Positions 20,507-32,720 of a stretch of 64,000 nucleotides of DNA are shown piece after piece. Positions within the stretch are counted from its first letter, which is position 1, and each line of letters begins with the position of its first letter. Source of the stretch: Isoetes taiwanensis (Eukaryota; Streptophyta; Lycopodiopsida; Isoetales; Isoetaceae); contig JAJEKV010000054.1 in assembly GCA_021234155.1 (NCBI GenBank), forward strand, positions 3,767,962-3,831,961, given 5' to 3'. Under the pieces are notes generated by a model. It did no database searches. It was not told the origin of the DNA and saw nothing but the letters and a program-made list of their open reading frames with translations. Made by a program: the position numbers and the translations under genes.

Positions 20507-23374
20507 TGTAACGAACCTAGGGGCTTAGACTAGCTTATGGTCGCATGTTCTAGTAGAATAATTGTGTCAGTATCGAATTGTGCAACTCATGTTTGATATG
20601 CTTCTATGGGTGCATTGGGGCGACATTTAAATTACATAAGAAACTTTAGCTAAGGTTATTTAAAACCTTAATAGATTCAATTCAAAAGAGTAAGCACCTT
20701 AAAAATAGGGGAGAAAGAATCGTGGCTGCCAGATAGCGGGAGGATTCCGCTTAGAGATGCATGTGGCATGCCAATTTACCATCTGGCCTGATCCTGGGGT
20801 GGATCCTGCCAAGTGTTCTTAAGGCAAGGGTATATAAGAAATAGAAGAGTTGGCCGGATGGGCAAAAAGGAGGAGGAAGAGAATCAGTTGGGCTGATCAA
20901 ATTGGAAGCAGAGCAAGGGAAACAAGAGTCCAAAGCTAAACTCAGGTGGGGATTTGATCTATTTCATGATTTTGCAGCCTGATTGGGGTTGGATTATGTA
21001 GAGATGAGTTTCTGAAGCATGCCGCCACCTGCCTGTAAGCCAAACTCCAGTTCATTAATAAAATCTGTTATGCCCATTTGCTCTGTGCTCCCAAATCCGG
21101 CAGGCCCTGCTTGAATTCGATCACCGATCCTATGAACCTTAGCTTGCTCCGGTCGGTTGTGTAAAAATAATCCTTGGTGTTTTTTAGTGGCCCCGGCGGG
21201 CCAGTTGGCCACACATTCATATTTTCCAAAAAATAGTCTGCCACGCCAGAGTAGGATGCCTTTTCACCCTGGCCAATGGGTAGTGGCCAGTTCAAAACAC
21301 CAACTTATTAGTTTCACTCCATAAGTGGCCAATTTGATGTTTACTAAACCTTCAAACCTATAGGGTGTGGCCATTTCAAAATATCACACACATAAGCAAA
21401 TTGCTGGGGTGGCCATTTAGAACGTACAATAATTTAAAGCTTTTAAGAGTGTGGCTAGGCTCTATATTAGCCATGATTAAGGACATAAGATTGCTACTTG
21501 TAGGGGGATCTAAAATTTCTTTCGAGTTCTAAATTTCTAGTGGTCTTTCTAACAATATAGTATTTTCCCTCTAATGACTTGGTCTAATTTTTTTTTATTT
21601 GATTTATGATTTGCATTTCAAATCTGCCCTTTATCATCTTGCTTGAATCTGCTCTTTATCCTCTCAACTCAAATCAAGGTCAGCTTCCATATGGTTCTTG
21701 ATGAGATCCATCTTATTGTGCTTTTGCCTACAGACAACGTCTTAATACATTTAATTGATCTTATAGAAACTAGTTAGAGATGCAAGCTGCATAGTTTGTT
21801 TAACATTATAGACAGACATACTGACTTTACATGTTCGATGTATGGATGTGGCCAATTTGATTTTTTGGGAAAATTTATTTCTATATTTCGCCATTTAAGT
21901 CACAACCTCTGGAAATAATGAGTCGAAAATCGCCAGGCTAGACTACGCTTGACAACTTATCCAAGATAAGTAGTGGCCAATATTTTACGCCCCTTCAAAT
22001 ATGTAGGGAGATTAAAAAACACCCTGATGTCTGCCTCTCCACTGCCGTGAAGATTGTAAATCCGTCTTCTCCTCTGGGTCCTACTCTAGAGATAGTACTT
22101 TGCACCCTGAATGTATTTTGGAGATGAATTTTTGCCTGAGGCGAGCCTGCAGATCCAATCGACCAGGCCAAAAGGGCCGCTGTTGGGCACCCACGATTTG
22201 GTTACAGTCATTTTCTGATTTCTATTAAAGAGGGATACCAGGGTCCGGTATCCTCAGACCTTTAAAACCTTATTTTAAAGTTAAAGCTTAAACCCTTAAG
22301 TTGTTATAAAGTAAAACCTTAAAACCCTTAAGTGTTCTTATCAATTGTAGTTACCTTCTACCAACTGCTAGGCAAACACACCCTATGAGCCCAAGATTCC
22401 ATTGAATGTTGTTGTCGTCCCGTAGTAGGGAAAAGTATCTGCCCGGCTAGTGTATATTGTGGGATGTTTATGCGTGCATTTAAGATTGCTCTATAAGTAT
22501 GAATAGGGTATGGGGCACCTTACGGAATTGCATTATGTATCTGAGATGGTATTATGGATATGGTGCACTTGAATCAAAGAATGTTGTTTATTTGCATTCA
22601 ACGGCCCACCTTCGGAGGGGTGGGGTGGCCGTGTAACTCCGCATCTGTGCCAGATGGCCTGACGGATGAGTTGAACCCTGTACGTACAGATGGAAAGAGT
22701 GGTCTCCTTGGGGTCGCCACCCAAGGATTACGCTTGGCATGTAGTATGCATGGAAAATGATAGTCATAGAATGTACTAACCTTGCAAGGGGAGTATCAAT
22801 GTAACAGGTAAATCACGTATTATTGTTATTGTTATGCAAGAATGTGAAGATCCCAATGTCCCTCCCCACTTAGTCCTTGTGGACTAACCCCGGATGTTGT
22901 TGTTATGTAAGATGGCACGTCCTGAAGCTACCATCGTGTTGGATCTAGACTCTTTTGTTACTTGGTGGTTCAATGAGACGGAGGCGGAACCTGCTTTAAT
23001 GTCTAAGGAACGAGTTTATGAGATCCTAATATCATTGTTCAGGGAGTTGTATTATGCACAGAGGCAACCCCAAATTGAGGCCCAAGACCCGGAGACGGAT
23101 GGGGAGTCTTCCGGGGATAGCTAGCGACTCCTCCTCGGTCACGTCCGAGGAGGGGGAAGACCAAAGGGCCAATTAAGCATGGGGGACGGGGTTGGCTTGG
23201 GTTTTTGTATATTATAGGTGTAGTGTGAACTCTCTTTTTATGTGTGGCCTTGGGCCTGATGTAAACGATTTGATTGTAACCAAAACTCTATGAATATAAG
23301 TTCAGCATGATTTGATTGTCTATATTCGAGTTATTCAGTGCAACGGCCTAGGCCAAGGGGCTAGGTCCGTTTCA
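20507..23374 (+). repeat. 5' LTR of element A (2868 bp including an 848-bp TIR element)
   Basis: Begins TGTAACGAACC and ends GGTCCGTTTCA. It matches 30478-32480 throughout, except for the extra block 21176-22023. A TATA box (GTATATAAG, about 20829-20837) is conserved in both copies. Confidence 0.93.
21176..22023. mobile_element. 848-bp TIR element inside the 5' LTR of element A
   Basis: GGTGTTTTTTAGT at the left end mirrors ATTAAAAAACACC at the right end. The block is absent from the 3' LTR, which reads ATCCTT directly into CTGTCTGCCTC, so an empty site is available for comparison. GTGGCC and AGTGGCCA words recur near both ends. It has no transposase frame. The target duplication is short or unclear, so the DNA transposon superfamily is left open. 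Confidence 0.7.
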
Positions 23375-23376
23375 GT

Positions 23377-23389
23377 TGGTATCAGAGCC
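23377..23389 (+). other. Primer-binding site of element A
   Basis: TGGTATCAGAGCC lies 2 bp after the 5' LTR and is complementary to the 3' end of plant initiator Met tRNA, the usual primer of Ty3 chromoviruses. Confidence 0.9.
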
Positions 23390-23511
23390 CAAAGTTCTGA
23401 CAACCTTGGGCCGTGGGAATTAAGGGTTAGAAACTTAAGAAATCTACTGGAAAGTAGAGTTGTTTTATGGAAAATAACCATTGCCGTCATTTTCCAGGTG
23501 GTTAGCAGAAT

Positions 23512-26500
23512 GTCGAGAAATAATGATAACAGTTCAAGAGCTGGGGGAAGTGGCACTGCTCCTACGATAACTGAGCAAATTTTGGCAGCCATGCAGCAGC
23601 AGCTTGCCACCATGCAACAGCAGCTTGCCTCCAAGGATGCTGACCTTGATGAGGTCAACAAGGTGTTAAAGCAACTGAAGATGGAGACATTTAGTGGTAA
23701 AGATACCACAGGCGAGGATGCTGATGCTTGGTTGAAAGGGATCGAGTTTTATTTTCAAGTTAAGAAAACCTCCGACCTATTAAAGGCAACCATTGCCGAT
23801 ATGCTATTAACTGGACCCGCCAAGATCTGGTGGGAAGAGTATAAGAAGGTTAATCATCTTTTTCTGAGCCAGATCACGTGGAGTACCTTCAAGGTAGCAT
23901 TTAAACTCCATTATTTACCTGCTGGGTTTGAGCTAGAGCAAATGAACAAGTTTCAAAGTTTGGTTCAAGAAGATACAGTAGAAGTATATGCCAATGCATT
24001 TAGGGCTTGCAACCGTACGGACCCACTATGACAGTGGCACAATTAGCTGACAAATTTATTCGTGGGCTCAAGCCGGAGTTGACTTTGTTAGTTGGAGGGG
24101 TAACCTATCCCAGCCTAGAAGAAGCTATCCGAGTCTCCAAGTTCAAAGAGCAAGTCCAGAGTCGGATCACCAAAAGTCGAGAGGAAACAACCCAAAAGGG
24201 ATACCCTCATAAGCAGAAAGAGAGAGATCCTTTGCGGCTTCTGCGGATACTCGAGGAAATGCACGTTCTACTCAAGAGAGGCGGTCAAATGGACCAAGCC
24301 GGATGAGTTCCGAGGAGCAGGAACATTGCCGCCGAGAAAGATTGTGCTACTATTGCAAAGAAGCTGGGCATATTTCAGCTCGTTGTCCTAGGAAGTGGCA
24401 AAATAGGGGCAATGCAGGACCACAAGCTAGTAGTGGGAACCCAGGAGACTGGAATAGGCTAGTAGCGAGTACGCCAAGTGTTAGTGGACCTCAGAATATT
24501 CGTACAGAGGAGAGGCCTGCACGAGCTAAAGCAGTCACATTAGAAGAAGCAGGAGCAGCACCAGATATGCGTGCATACGCCATTGGTGGAGACCCTGCTG
24601 AGTATATTGCTACTGACATTATCCATCTACCAGGTAGCATTCGAATGCAACCTTTTCATTTTTTATTGACAGTGGTAGCACACACATTTTATTTCGCCTA
24701 GATTGGTTGCTCAGATGGGTTTGAATGTCATTGCATGGAATCCTAGATCCGTAGAGTTCGCATATGGTGTGATTAAGATGCCAGATGGATTTGTGCCTCG
24801 CCTGGACTTTAAACTCTGTGGGATAAAGTTTCATACTAACTTTGAAGTCCTTGATCTTGGTAAGTACGATTTAATTCTCGGAATGTCGTGGTTGTGATAC
24901 GGCACTAGCTTGGGGGGCGTGGCTCAGAGGAATGATTTGTAGAGACAAACACAGAGGCAAGGGCATTGGATAGATAGTATGAATATTCTGATTGATAACC
25001 TTAGGAGTTCTTTAATTATAACGTGTAAAAGCAAGAAACCATTGAAATGTTAAAAGAAAGGAACAATTGAAATTCTAGTAAACAAAAAACAACGAAACCA
25101 TGTAAACAAACGATACAAAAGAAAAAGCAGAACCTTTTTGTTGACGGAAGGCTGAAACGGGCCGGATCTTCCGGAAATAGCTCCTGGGCCCTCAAAGCTG
25201 GCCGGATTACAGGAAAAGGGTGTCGGATTTAGCTAAAAAGGTAAGGGAAATCCAGATTTAGCCATGCAATGCCCTTTTAGAGTAGTATAAATGAATCGAA
25301 TTGCAGAATTGTGGCAGCCGGAAGTGTTTGGAATGTGATAGAAGTCTGACTGCTGTAGATCTTCTGATAATTGTAGTTGATTTGAGTGCTATCCTTAGCT
25401 CTAGCGAATTCTAGAGAATCCCAGAGAGGCTATCCAGTTGGTTAGCAGACTCTCAGAATTGGGAAGAGATTGAGCCAGACTTGCTGTGTTTGCAAATCAG
25501 AGCCCGGTTGGGTGGATAAGTAGTGCCAGAAGAACTTGATCTGGGATTGGATTAACCGTTTTTGTTAGTTTTGCAGATAGATTTGCAGATAGAGAAGACC
25601 GTTTGTATCAGGTTGAAAGCCGTAGGAGCCTACATCGACTGTAAAGGCAAGGCTGTCCTTGCACCTTGTCAAATGATTCTATCAAGAGATTGGGTAGTCG
25701 CCCTATGCTCTCTGGGCCTTCCGTGTTGACTTGCAAGCAGGCAAAGCGCTATTTGCGCAAGGGAGGAATCATGTATGTTGGAATGATAAGTAAAGCCGCA
25801 GAAATGCAAGAAATTATTATTCCAAAAACTATTCAGGAGGTGTTAGAAGAATTCAGGGATGTGTTTCCTGACAAGTTAACAGAACTGCCTCCCTTTCGTG
25901 AGGTGAACCATGATATTGAATTGCTTCCAGGATCTGCACCACCTTCGCGACCCCCTTATCATTTTAATGTGGTAGAGATGGCAGAGCTTAAAAAGCAGCT
26001 TGAAGAATTGGTAGAGCAAAGCTTTATTAGGCCTAGCACATCTCCATTTGGAGCTCCTGTCTTATTCGTAAAGAAGAAGGATGGAAGTCTGCGTTTGTGT
26101 GTAGACTATAGGCTGTTAAATCAGGTAACTATCAAGAATGGTTACGCTTTGCCACGAGTGGATGATCTATTTGATCAATTACTTTTCAAAGATTGACTTG
26201 CGATTTGGCTACCACCAGATTCGGATTAAGGAAGAGGATATCCCTAAAACTGCTTTTCGCACCAGATATGGCCATTATGAATTTGTGGTAATGCCATTTG
26301 GGCTTACCAATGCACCAGCCACTTTCATGAGGCATATGAATGATGTTTTTCGAGCTCATCTTGGCCAATTTGTGCTTGTGTTTTTCGACGATATTCTGAT
26401 TTATTCGAGAACACTTGAAGAGCATGTTGAACATTTGCGCTCAGTTTTGAAGCTTTTAAGGCAACATAAACTTTATGGTAAGCTTTCCAAATGCAGTTTT

Positions 26501-28425
26501 GCTCAAGAGCAGCTGATTTATTTAGGCCATGTTATCTCCAACAAGGGAATTGAGCGGGGTCCTGAAAAGGTAAAAGCTATACAAGAATGGCCACAACCTC
26601 AATCTATAAGGGAGATCCGGGCATTCATAGGATTAGCTGGATATTATCGCAAGTTTGTAAAGCACTTTTCCAGGAAAGCAGCTCCATTGACCACCCTACT
26701 TCAAAAAGACTTAGCATTCCAATGGTCAGAGGCATGTGACCAAAGTTTTCAAATTCTAAAAGATGCCTTGACGCATGCACCAATCTATGGAGCGGGACTT
26801 TTGTGTGGTAACTGATGCCTCAGGCACTGGGATTGGATGTGCTTTATTACAAGATGGCCATGTATGTGCGTATGCATCAAAGAAACTTAATCCAGCTGAA
26901 CGGAATTATCCAACGCATGATTTGGAAATGCTTGCAATTGTGCATGCTTTAAAATTATGGAGGCATTATCTTTTGGGTAAATTTCTCCTCAAGACTGATC
27001 ATCAGAGTCTTAAGTATTTCCACGCAATGGGACAGCAATCTCACGCAGTTGATCCGGGAGGATTCTTATTTCCAGCCTATAGTAGCAGCACTTGAGCAAG
27101 GGAAAAACAAGAATCCCTATAAGATTGAAGCATCCAAGTTATTCTACCACAATCGGTTGTGCATACCGGATAATGCCGAGCTTAAACAGCAGATTATGAG
27201 AGAAGCTCATGATAGTCCAGTATTGGGTCATCCAGGAGTTCAGAAAACTCTTCGTAAGGTCCGCAAGCAGTTCTTTTGGCCTAGCATGAAGAAGCAAATT
27301 TTAGGCTACGTGGCCAGATGTTTACCATGCCAGAAGGTGAAAGCGTCTCACCAGAAGGTCGCAGGGGAATTGCAACCGATGGATATTCCTGATACAAAAT
27401 GGGAAAGTATAGGTATGGATTTTATTGTGGGATTGCCTAAGACACGAGCAGGATATGATTCCATCTATGTAGTAATGGATCGTCTCACCAAACAAGCCCA
27501 CTTTATGCCAACCAAAATCACGGCTACTGCTGCAGATATTGCTAAGATTTTTATCAAGGATATATTCCGTCTGCATGGTATGCCTAAGGTTATCGTGTCA
27601 GACTGAGACACACGCTTTGTTGGCCAGTCTTGGCAAGCATTGTTCCACGGGGTCGAACCCAATTAAGGATGAGTACATCCTATCATCCTCAAACCAATGG
27701 TCAAGTTGAAAGAGTTAATCAGGTTGTCGAAGACATGCTCCGGATGTATGTTCCCGAACATCCGCACACTTGGGAATCTTATCTGTACTTAGTTGAGTTT
27801 GCCTACAACAATACATATCAAGATTCCATAAAAATGAGCCCATTTGAAGCAGTATATAGGCAAGAATGCCGATACCCCTTGACTTGGTGTAGTCCGCAGT
27901 GTAAAGTTGATTTGGTCCAGACCATGGGGGAAGATATTGGGACACAGCTCCGAATTATTAGACAAAATATTGCCAAAGCACAGAACCGACAAAAGCAATA
28001 TGCTGATAAACGGAGAAGACCTTTAGAATTCCAGGAGAATGATATGGTGTTCTTGAAGATTAACCCTAAGCAGGGCACATTGAAGTTTAAGAAGGCTGGC
28101 AAACTAGCACCTAGATATGCAGGTCCTTTTAAAATCATACAGAGGATCGGCAAGGCCGCATACCATTTGGAATTGCCTATTGACGTCAAGGTCCATAATG
28201 TATTCCATGTTAGCAACTTACGCAAGTATCTCAGTGATCCATCACATATACTGCCACAAGATAACTTGGTTGCAGTAGAAGAGACACTCGCAGTAAAGCC
28301 GCAAACAATTTTGCGAGTTGATACTAGGGTCCTGAGGAATCGCACCATCGAAAAATATCTAGTACAATGGGCAGAATATCCGCAAGAAGATGCGACATGG
28401 GAAGACGCTGACAAGTTCAAGAAGT
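23512..28425 (+). pseudogene. gag-pol region of element A (fossil)
   Basis: Gag has an MSRNNDN start and a capsid-like region with WLKGIEFYFQV. A zinc knuckle CYYCKEAGHISARC follows. Protease region ends YDLILGMSWL. Reverse transcriptase shows [16 protein letters not shown] and [10 protein letters not shown]. RNase H shows [14 protein letters not shown]. Integrase has an HHCC finger (HPGVQKTLRKV..., CLPCQKVK) and a core GMDFIVGLP. The end has chromodomain-like words YLVQWAEYPQEDATWED. The order PR-RT-RH-IN marks Ty3; a chromodomain-like end marks the chromovirus clade. Broken in several places and interrupted by a solo LTR. Confidence 0.92.
24895..25610 (+). repeat. Solo LTR (716 bp) with 5-bp target duplication, inside element A
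   Basis: The block starts TGATAC and ends GTATCA, the short inverted ends of an LTR, and is flanked by GGTTG on both sides (24890-24894 and 25611-25615). A TATA box (TATAAAT, 25286-25292) sits in its middle. No coding sequence. It lies between the protease part and the start of the reverse transcriptase part. Recombination between the two LTRs of a full insertion is the usual origin. No other copy of this LTR family is in the window. Confidence 0.88.
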
Positions 28426-30413
28426 TTTTTTTTTTTTTTTGAAGGACGACAAGCTTTATTCACCAACTAAAAACCAGGGCAACGTAAAATGCAAAGACAG
28501 GATTATAACTCCAGTGGACAAACCGATCCAACTGAGCACAACCACCTGCCTATGCAAAAGAATGAATCTGAAGGTAAGTATGCCAGATCAGTACTTTCTT
28601 CTCTTGATCAAGAGAAGAACAATTGTAAGCCATAACAATTTTATTTTGCCCATGAAGAACAATCTCATCCGGTATCTACGCCCTTAAAGATAAACAACCT
28701 CCTTCTCTTCGGATTGACCATAAAAGCCCGACCACATGCGAGATGAAAAGCTTCGTTTCGTAGTTTGGGCCAAGCATCGGGATAGATAGCAAGCAAAATT
28801 CTTTGGCTAGATCGAGACGTGCCAAATAGGGTCAACAACCAAGACCATGCCTGCCCGGCCGCTCACACAAGAAGAAACAATGCTCAATACTCACAACCCT
28901 TTCTTTGGCATAAAGGATGAGCTCTCGAAATCCGATTATCCATTTTATGGACTAACCTATTGACTCGAGGCATCTATGGATCACTTGCCACTACAAAACT
29001 ACTACTTTGGGATGAAGCAGCTTATCCCATACCCATATCCAAACACTTTTCCATTGTGGTCGAGGGACTGAAGATGCCACCTATTAGATGGAGGCAGGAT
29101 TTGAATGCAAAAGCAATTTATACACGAAGACACAAACCGCCTACGGCCTGGATATCCCGATGGCAACCCCATACGACTACCTCAATCGTGGACCGTAATC
29201 CCGCGTGGCAACAATGCGGCAATATGATTCCAGATTACTCATTGTCCCATCCGTACAACAAAAACTTTGTTCTAAATCGCCCCATGACATGAGATGACGG
29301 ACTCATACCAAGCCGCAATAGTGTCGATATACCAACACCGCTACCGTCGTTGTGTCTTTGGATGAACAACCACACTTAGAGGCACATTCTGCGAGTGTCC
29401 CTGCAAAGAAATCCACCAGCATGGAGTGGACAAATCAAGACATGCCTCGGGATTAATATGGAAAAGAGACTGACAAAGTGTCCCAAGCAACAAGCAACCC
29501 CTTTAGGGAGAAGCATTAGGATCTGGATGCATATGATAAAGCAAAACCCAAGGAAGGAGGGGCTTAATGGTGGCCTTATGAAATGGGAGACAATTTGAAT
29601 CATTTCGCACCAACAACCTCGGGCCGGGAGAATCATCCTTACCAATGAAAATCCTCCAAATGAACTTTGATATCATCACCTTGCTTTGGAGGTGAAAATC
29701 CAACATACCAAGACCACCGGTGCCTTAGGTCTAATGCATTTAGCCCAAGCTACCTTGACCCTTTGCTCCTAACTCATTTCCACCCCAAATAAAATTTTTG
29801 ACGATACGCACAATCTCCTCCATCTTACACTGCGGAGCTAATAGAGCAGACGCCATGTAGACATGAGTATTACTAAGAACACATTTAGCCACAGTGATTC
29901 TACCGGGCATGGACAGTTTAGTTGTATTCTACCAAACAAGTGCTTTTGCAACCCACTAATGATTTCATCCCAAGCATCTGAAGCAGAGACGTGAATTCCA
30001 AATCAAGCAACTTTGTGGTATTGCCATGCAAAAGAATCTTCCATGGATAGTCCAAAATACAGGGAGGGATGGGACTGTCCAACATCTACAAAACTGTACA
30101 TTTTTGCCACCCTACAAGAACTCCTGATGCTAAGGAGAATGTGTCTAATAATAGCTTAGCATTACGAAGATTCTCAGCCTCGGCAATTAGGAACAAAAAA
30201 GTGTCATCGGCATATTGGTTACATACCTCTTGAGAACCATCGTCCATTGGGAGGCCTTGAATAATGCCATCTTGGGTAGCCACGGAGAAGAGCTGGGATA
30301 ATACTTCTGCCACAATTGTGAAAAGCAAGGGTGCTAAGGGACAACCTTGCCGAATTCCTCTACCCACTACAAAAATATCTGATGGCTCGCCCTAGAAAAC
30401 GACAGTAGATCTG
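28425..30413 (-). mobile_element. 5'-truncated LINE (L1-like), minus strand, with poly(A) tail
   Basis: A 16-base T run at 28425-28440 is the poly(A) tail of a minus-strand insertion. The minus strand reads RSTVV, GEPSDIFVVGRGIRQGCPLA, PLLFTIVAEVLSQLF and CNQYADDTFLFLIAEAENL (about 30406-30130), the reverse transcriptase core of L1-type LINEs with its YADD box. Further on come FHLQSKVMISKFIWRIF (29690-29640) and a 3' part down to the tail. Stops and frame changes are present, and the 5' half is absent. No target duplication could be found next to the tail and the 5' junction. It is the same LINE family as the copy at 46210-49085. Confidence 0.85.
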
Positions 30414-30477
30414 GCTGATTATATTCGACCATTCCCATAACTCATGAGGACATGAGTTGATTTTTACAAGGTGAGAA

Positions 30478-32480
30478 TGTAACGAACCTAGGGGCTTAGA
30501 CTAGCTTATAGTCGCATGTTCTAGTAGAATAATTGTGTCAGTATCGGATTGTGCAACTCATGGTTGATATGCTTCTATGGGTGCATTGGGGGCGATATTT
30601 AAATTACATAAGAAACTTTAGCTAAGGTTATTTAAAACCTTAATAGATTCAATTCAAAAGAGTAAGCACCTTAAAAATAGGGGAGAAAGAATCGTGGCTG
30701 CCAGATAGCGGGAGGATTCCGCTTAGAGATGCATGTGGCATGCCAATTTACCATCTGGCCTAATCCTGGGATGGATCCTGCCAGTGTTCTTAAGGCAAGG
30801 GTATATAAGAAATAGAAGAGTTGGCCGGATGGGCAAAAATGAGGAGGAAGAGAATCGGTTGGGCTGATCAAATTGGAAGCAGAGCAAGGGAAACAAGAGT
30901 CCAAAGCTAAACTCTGGTGGGGATTTGATCTATTTCATGATTTTGCAGCCTGATTGGGGTTGGATTATGTAGAGATGAGTTTCTGAAGCATGCCGCCACT
31001 TGTCTGTACGCCAAACTCCAGTTCATTAATAAAATCTGTCATGTCAATTTGTTCTGTGCTCCCAAATCTGGCAGGCCCTGCTTGAATTCGATCATCTGAT
31101 CCTATGAACCTTAGCTTGCTTCGGTCGGTTATGTAAAAATAATCCTTCTGTCTGCCTCTCCACTGCCGTGGTCAAGATTGTAAATCCGTCTTCTCCTCTG
31201 GGTCCTACTCTAAAGATAGTGCTTTGCACCCTGAATGTATTTTGGAGATGAATTTTCGCCTGAGGCGAGCCTGCAGATCCAATCGGCCAGGCCAAAAGTG
31301 CCGCTGTTGATTTGGTTACAGTCATTTTCTGATTTCTATTAAAGAGGGATACCAGGATCCGGTATCCCCAGACCTTTAAAACCTTATTTTAAAGTTAAAG
31401 CTTAAACCCTTAAGTTGTTATAAAGTTAAACCTTAAAACCCTTAAGTGTTCTTATCAATTGTAGTTACCTTCTACCAACCGCTAGGCAAACACACCCTAT
31501 GAGCCCAAGATTCCATTGAATGTTGTTGCCGTCCCGTAGTAGGGAAAAGTATCTGCCTGGCTAGTGTATATTGTGGGATGTTTATGCGTGCATTTAAGAT
31601 TGTTCTATAAGTATGAATAGGGTATGGGGCACCTTACGGAATTGCATTATATATCTGAGATGGTATTATGGATATGGTGCACTTGAATCAAAGAATGTTG
31701 TGCATTTGCATTCAACGGCCCACCTTCGGAGGGGTGGGGTGGCCGTGTAACTCCGCATTCGTGCCAGATGGCCTGACGGATGAGTTGAACCTTGTACGTA
31801 CAGATGGAGAGAGTGGTCTCCTTGGGGTCGCCACCCAAGGATTACGCTTGGCATGTAGTATGCATGGAAAATGGTAGTCATAGAATGTACTAACCTTGCA
31901 GGGGAACGTAACAGGTAAATCACGTATTATTGTTATTGTTATGCATGAATGTGAAGATCCCAATGTCCCTTCCCACTTAGTCCTTGTGGACTAACCCCGG
32001 ATGTTGATATGTAAGATGGCACGTCCTGAAGCCACCATCGTGTTGGATCTAGACTCTTTTGTTACCTGGTGGTTCAATGAGACGGAGGCGGAACCTGCTT
32101 TAATGTCTAAGGAACGAGTTTACGAGATCCTAATATCATTGTTCAGGGAGTTGTATTATGCGCAGAGGCAACCCCAAATTGAGGCCCAAGACCCGGAGAC
32201 GGATGGGGAGTCTTCCGGGGATAGCTCTAGCGACTCCTCCTCGGTCACGTCCGAGGAGGGGGAAGATCAAAGGGCCAATTAAGCATGGGGGACAGGGTTG
32301 GCTTGGGTTTTTGTATATTATGGGTGTAGTGTGAACTCTCTTTTTATGTGTGGCCTTGGGCCTGATGTAAACGATTTGATTGTAACCAAAACTCTATGAA
32401 TATAAGTTCAGCATGATTTGATTGTCTATATCCGAGTTATTCAGTGCAACGGCCTAGGCCAAGGGGCTAGGTCCGTTTCA
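30478..32480 (+). repeat. 3' LTR of element A (2003 bp)
   Basis: Begins TGTAACGAACC and ends GGTCCGTTTCA; followed by the TATAC target duplication. It lacks the TIR element of the 5' copy. An open frame (32001-32282) inside it is shared with the 5' LTR (22894-23124); it lies in LTR sequence and shows no known domain. Confidence 0.93.
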
Positions 32481-32720
32481 TATACATATGCTTTACCATA
32501 ATTTTTCCAGGAAGTTCTGATATGACAGGACTGCAAAGAGAACAAATGCATTCAATCCATCTGAAGGGGAGCTGTTCTACTTGCGTCTTTTGCTGACTCA
32601 TGCACCAGACCCCACTAGCTTTGAGGACCTATGTATGATTGATGGACAATTGTACCCAACTTTCAAAGATGCCACTGTGCAACATGGATTGATTCGAGAT
32701 GACATATCTGAATGGCTTAG
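32481..32720 (+). pseudogene. Helitron middle block, between elements A and B
   Basis: Reads NAFNPSEGELFYLRLLLTHA, PDPTSFEDLCMIDGQLYPTF and KDATVQHGLIRDDISEWL (about 32540-32716). This is the highly conserved segment that follows the Rep region in plant Helitron proteins (GE.FYLRLLL....G.TSFEDL...DG..Y.TF..A...GL). Its right end carries the CTTAG copy used by element B. Confidence 0.88.

Larger units (their letters stand above)
20507..32480 (+). mobile_element. Ty3 LTR retrotransposon A (chromovirus-like), complete in outline, broken
   Basis: 11,974 bp. LTRs are 20507-23374 and 30478-32480, flanked by a TATAC duplication (20502-20506, 32481-32485). The primer-binding site at 23377-23389 (TGGTATCAGAGCC) matches the 3' end of initiator Met tRNA. 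Parts in order are gag (about 23512-24420, one CCHC knuckle), protease (about 24580-25680), reverse transcriptase (about 25830-26700), RNase H, integrase (about 27090-27950) and a chromodomain-like end (about 28310-28425). It holds a solo LTR, a TIR element in its 5' LTR and a minus-strand LINE. The coding part is a fossil with about half a dozen breaks beside the nested insertions. The LTRs are similar outside the TIR element, so the insertion is fairly recent but older than its passengers. Confidence 0.92.

Noticed and set aside
24900-25000. tRNA-like words (GTGGCTCAGAGG)
   Set aside because: No cloverleaf could be drawn; the sequence belongs to the solo LTR.
27818-28420. 200-codon minus-strand frame
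   Set aside because: Shadow of the integrase C-terminal and chromodomain-like region of element A.
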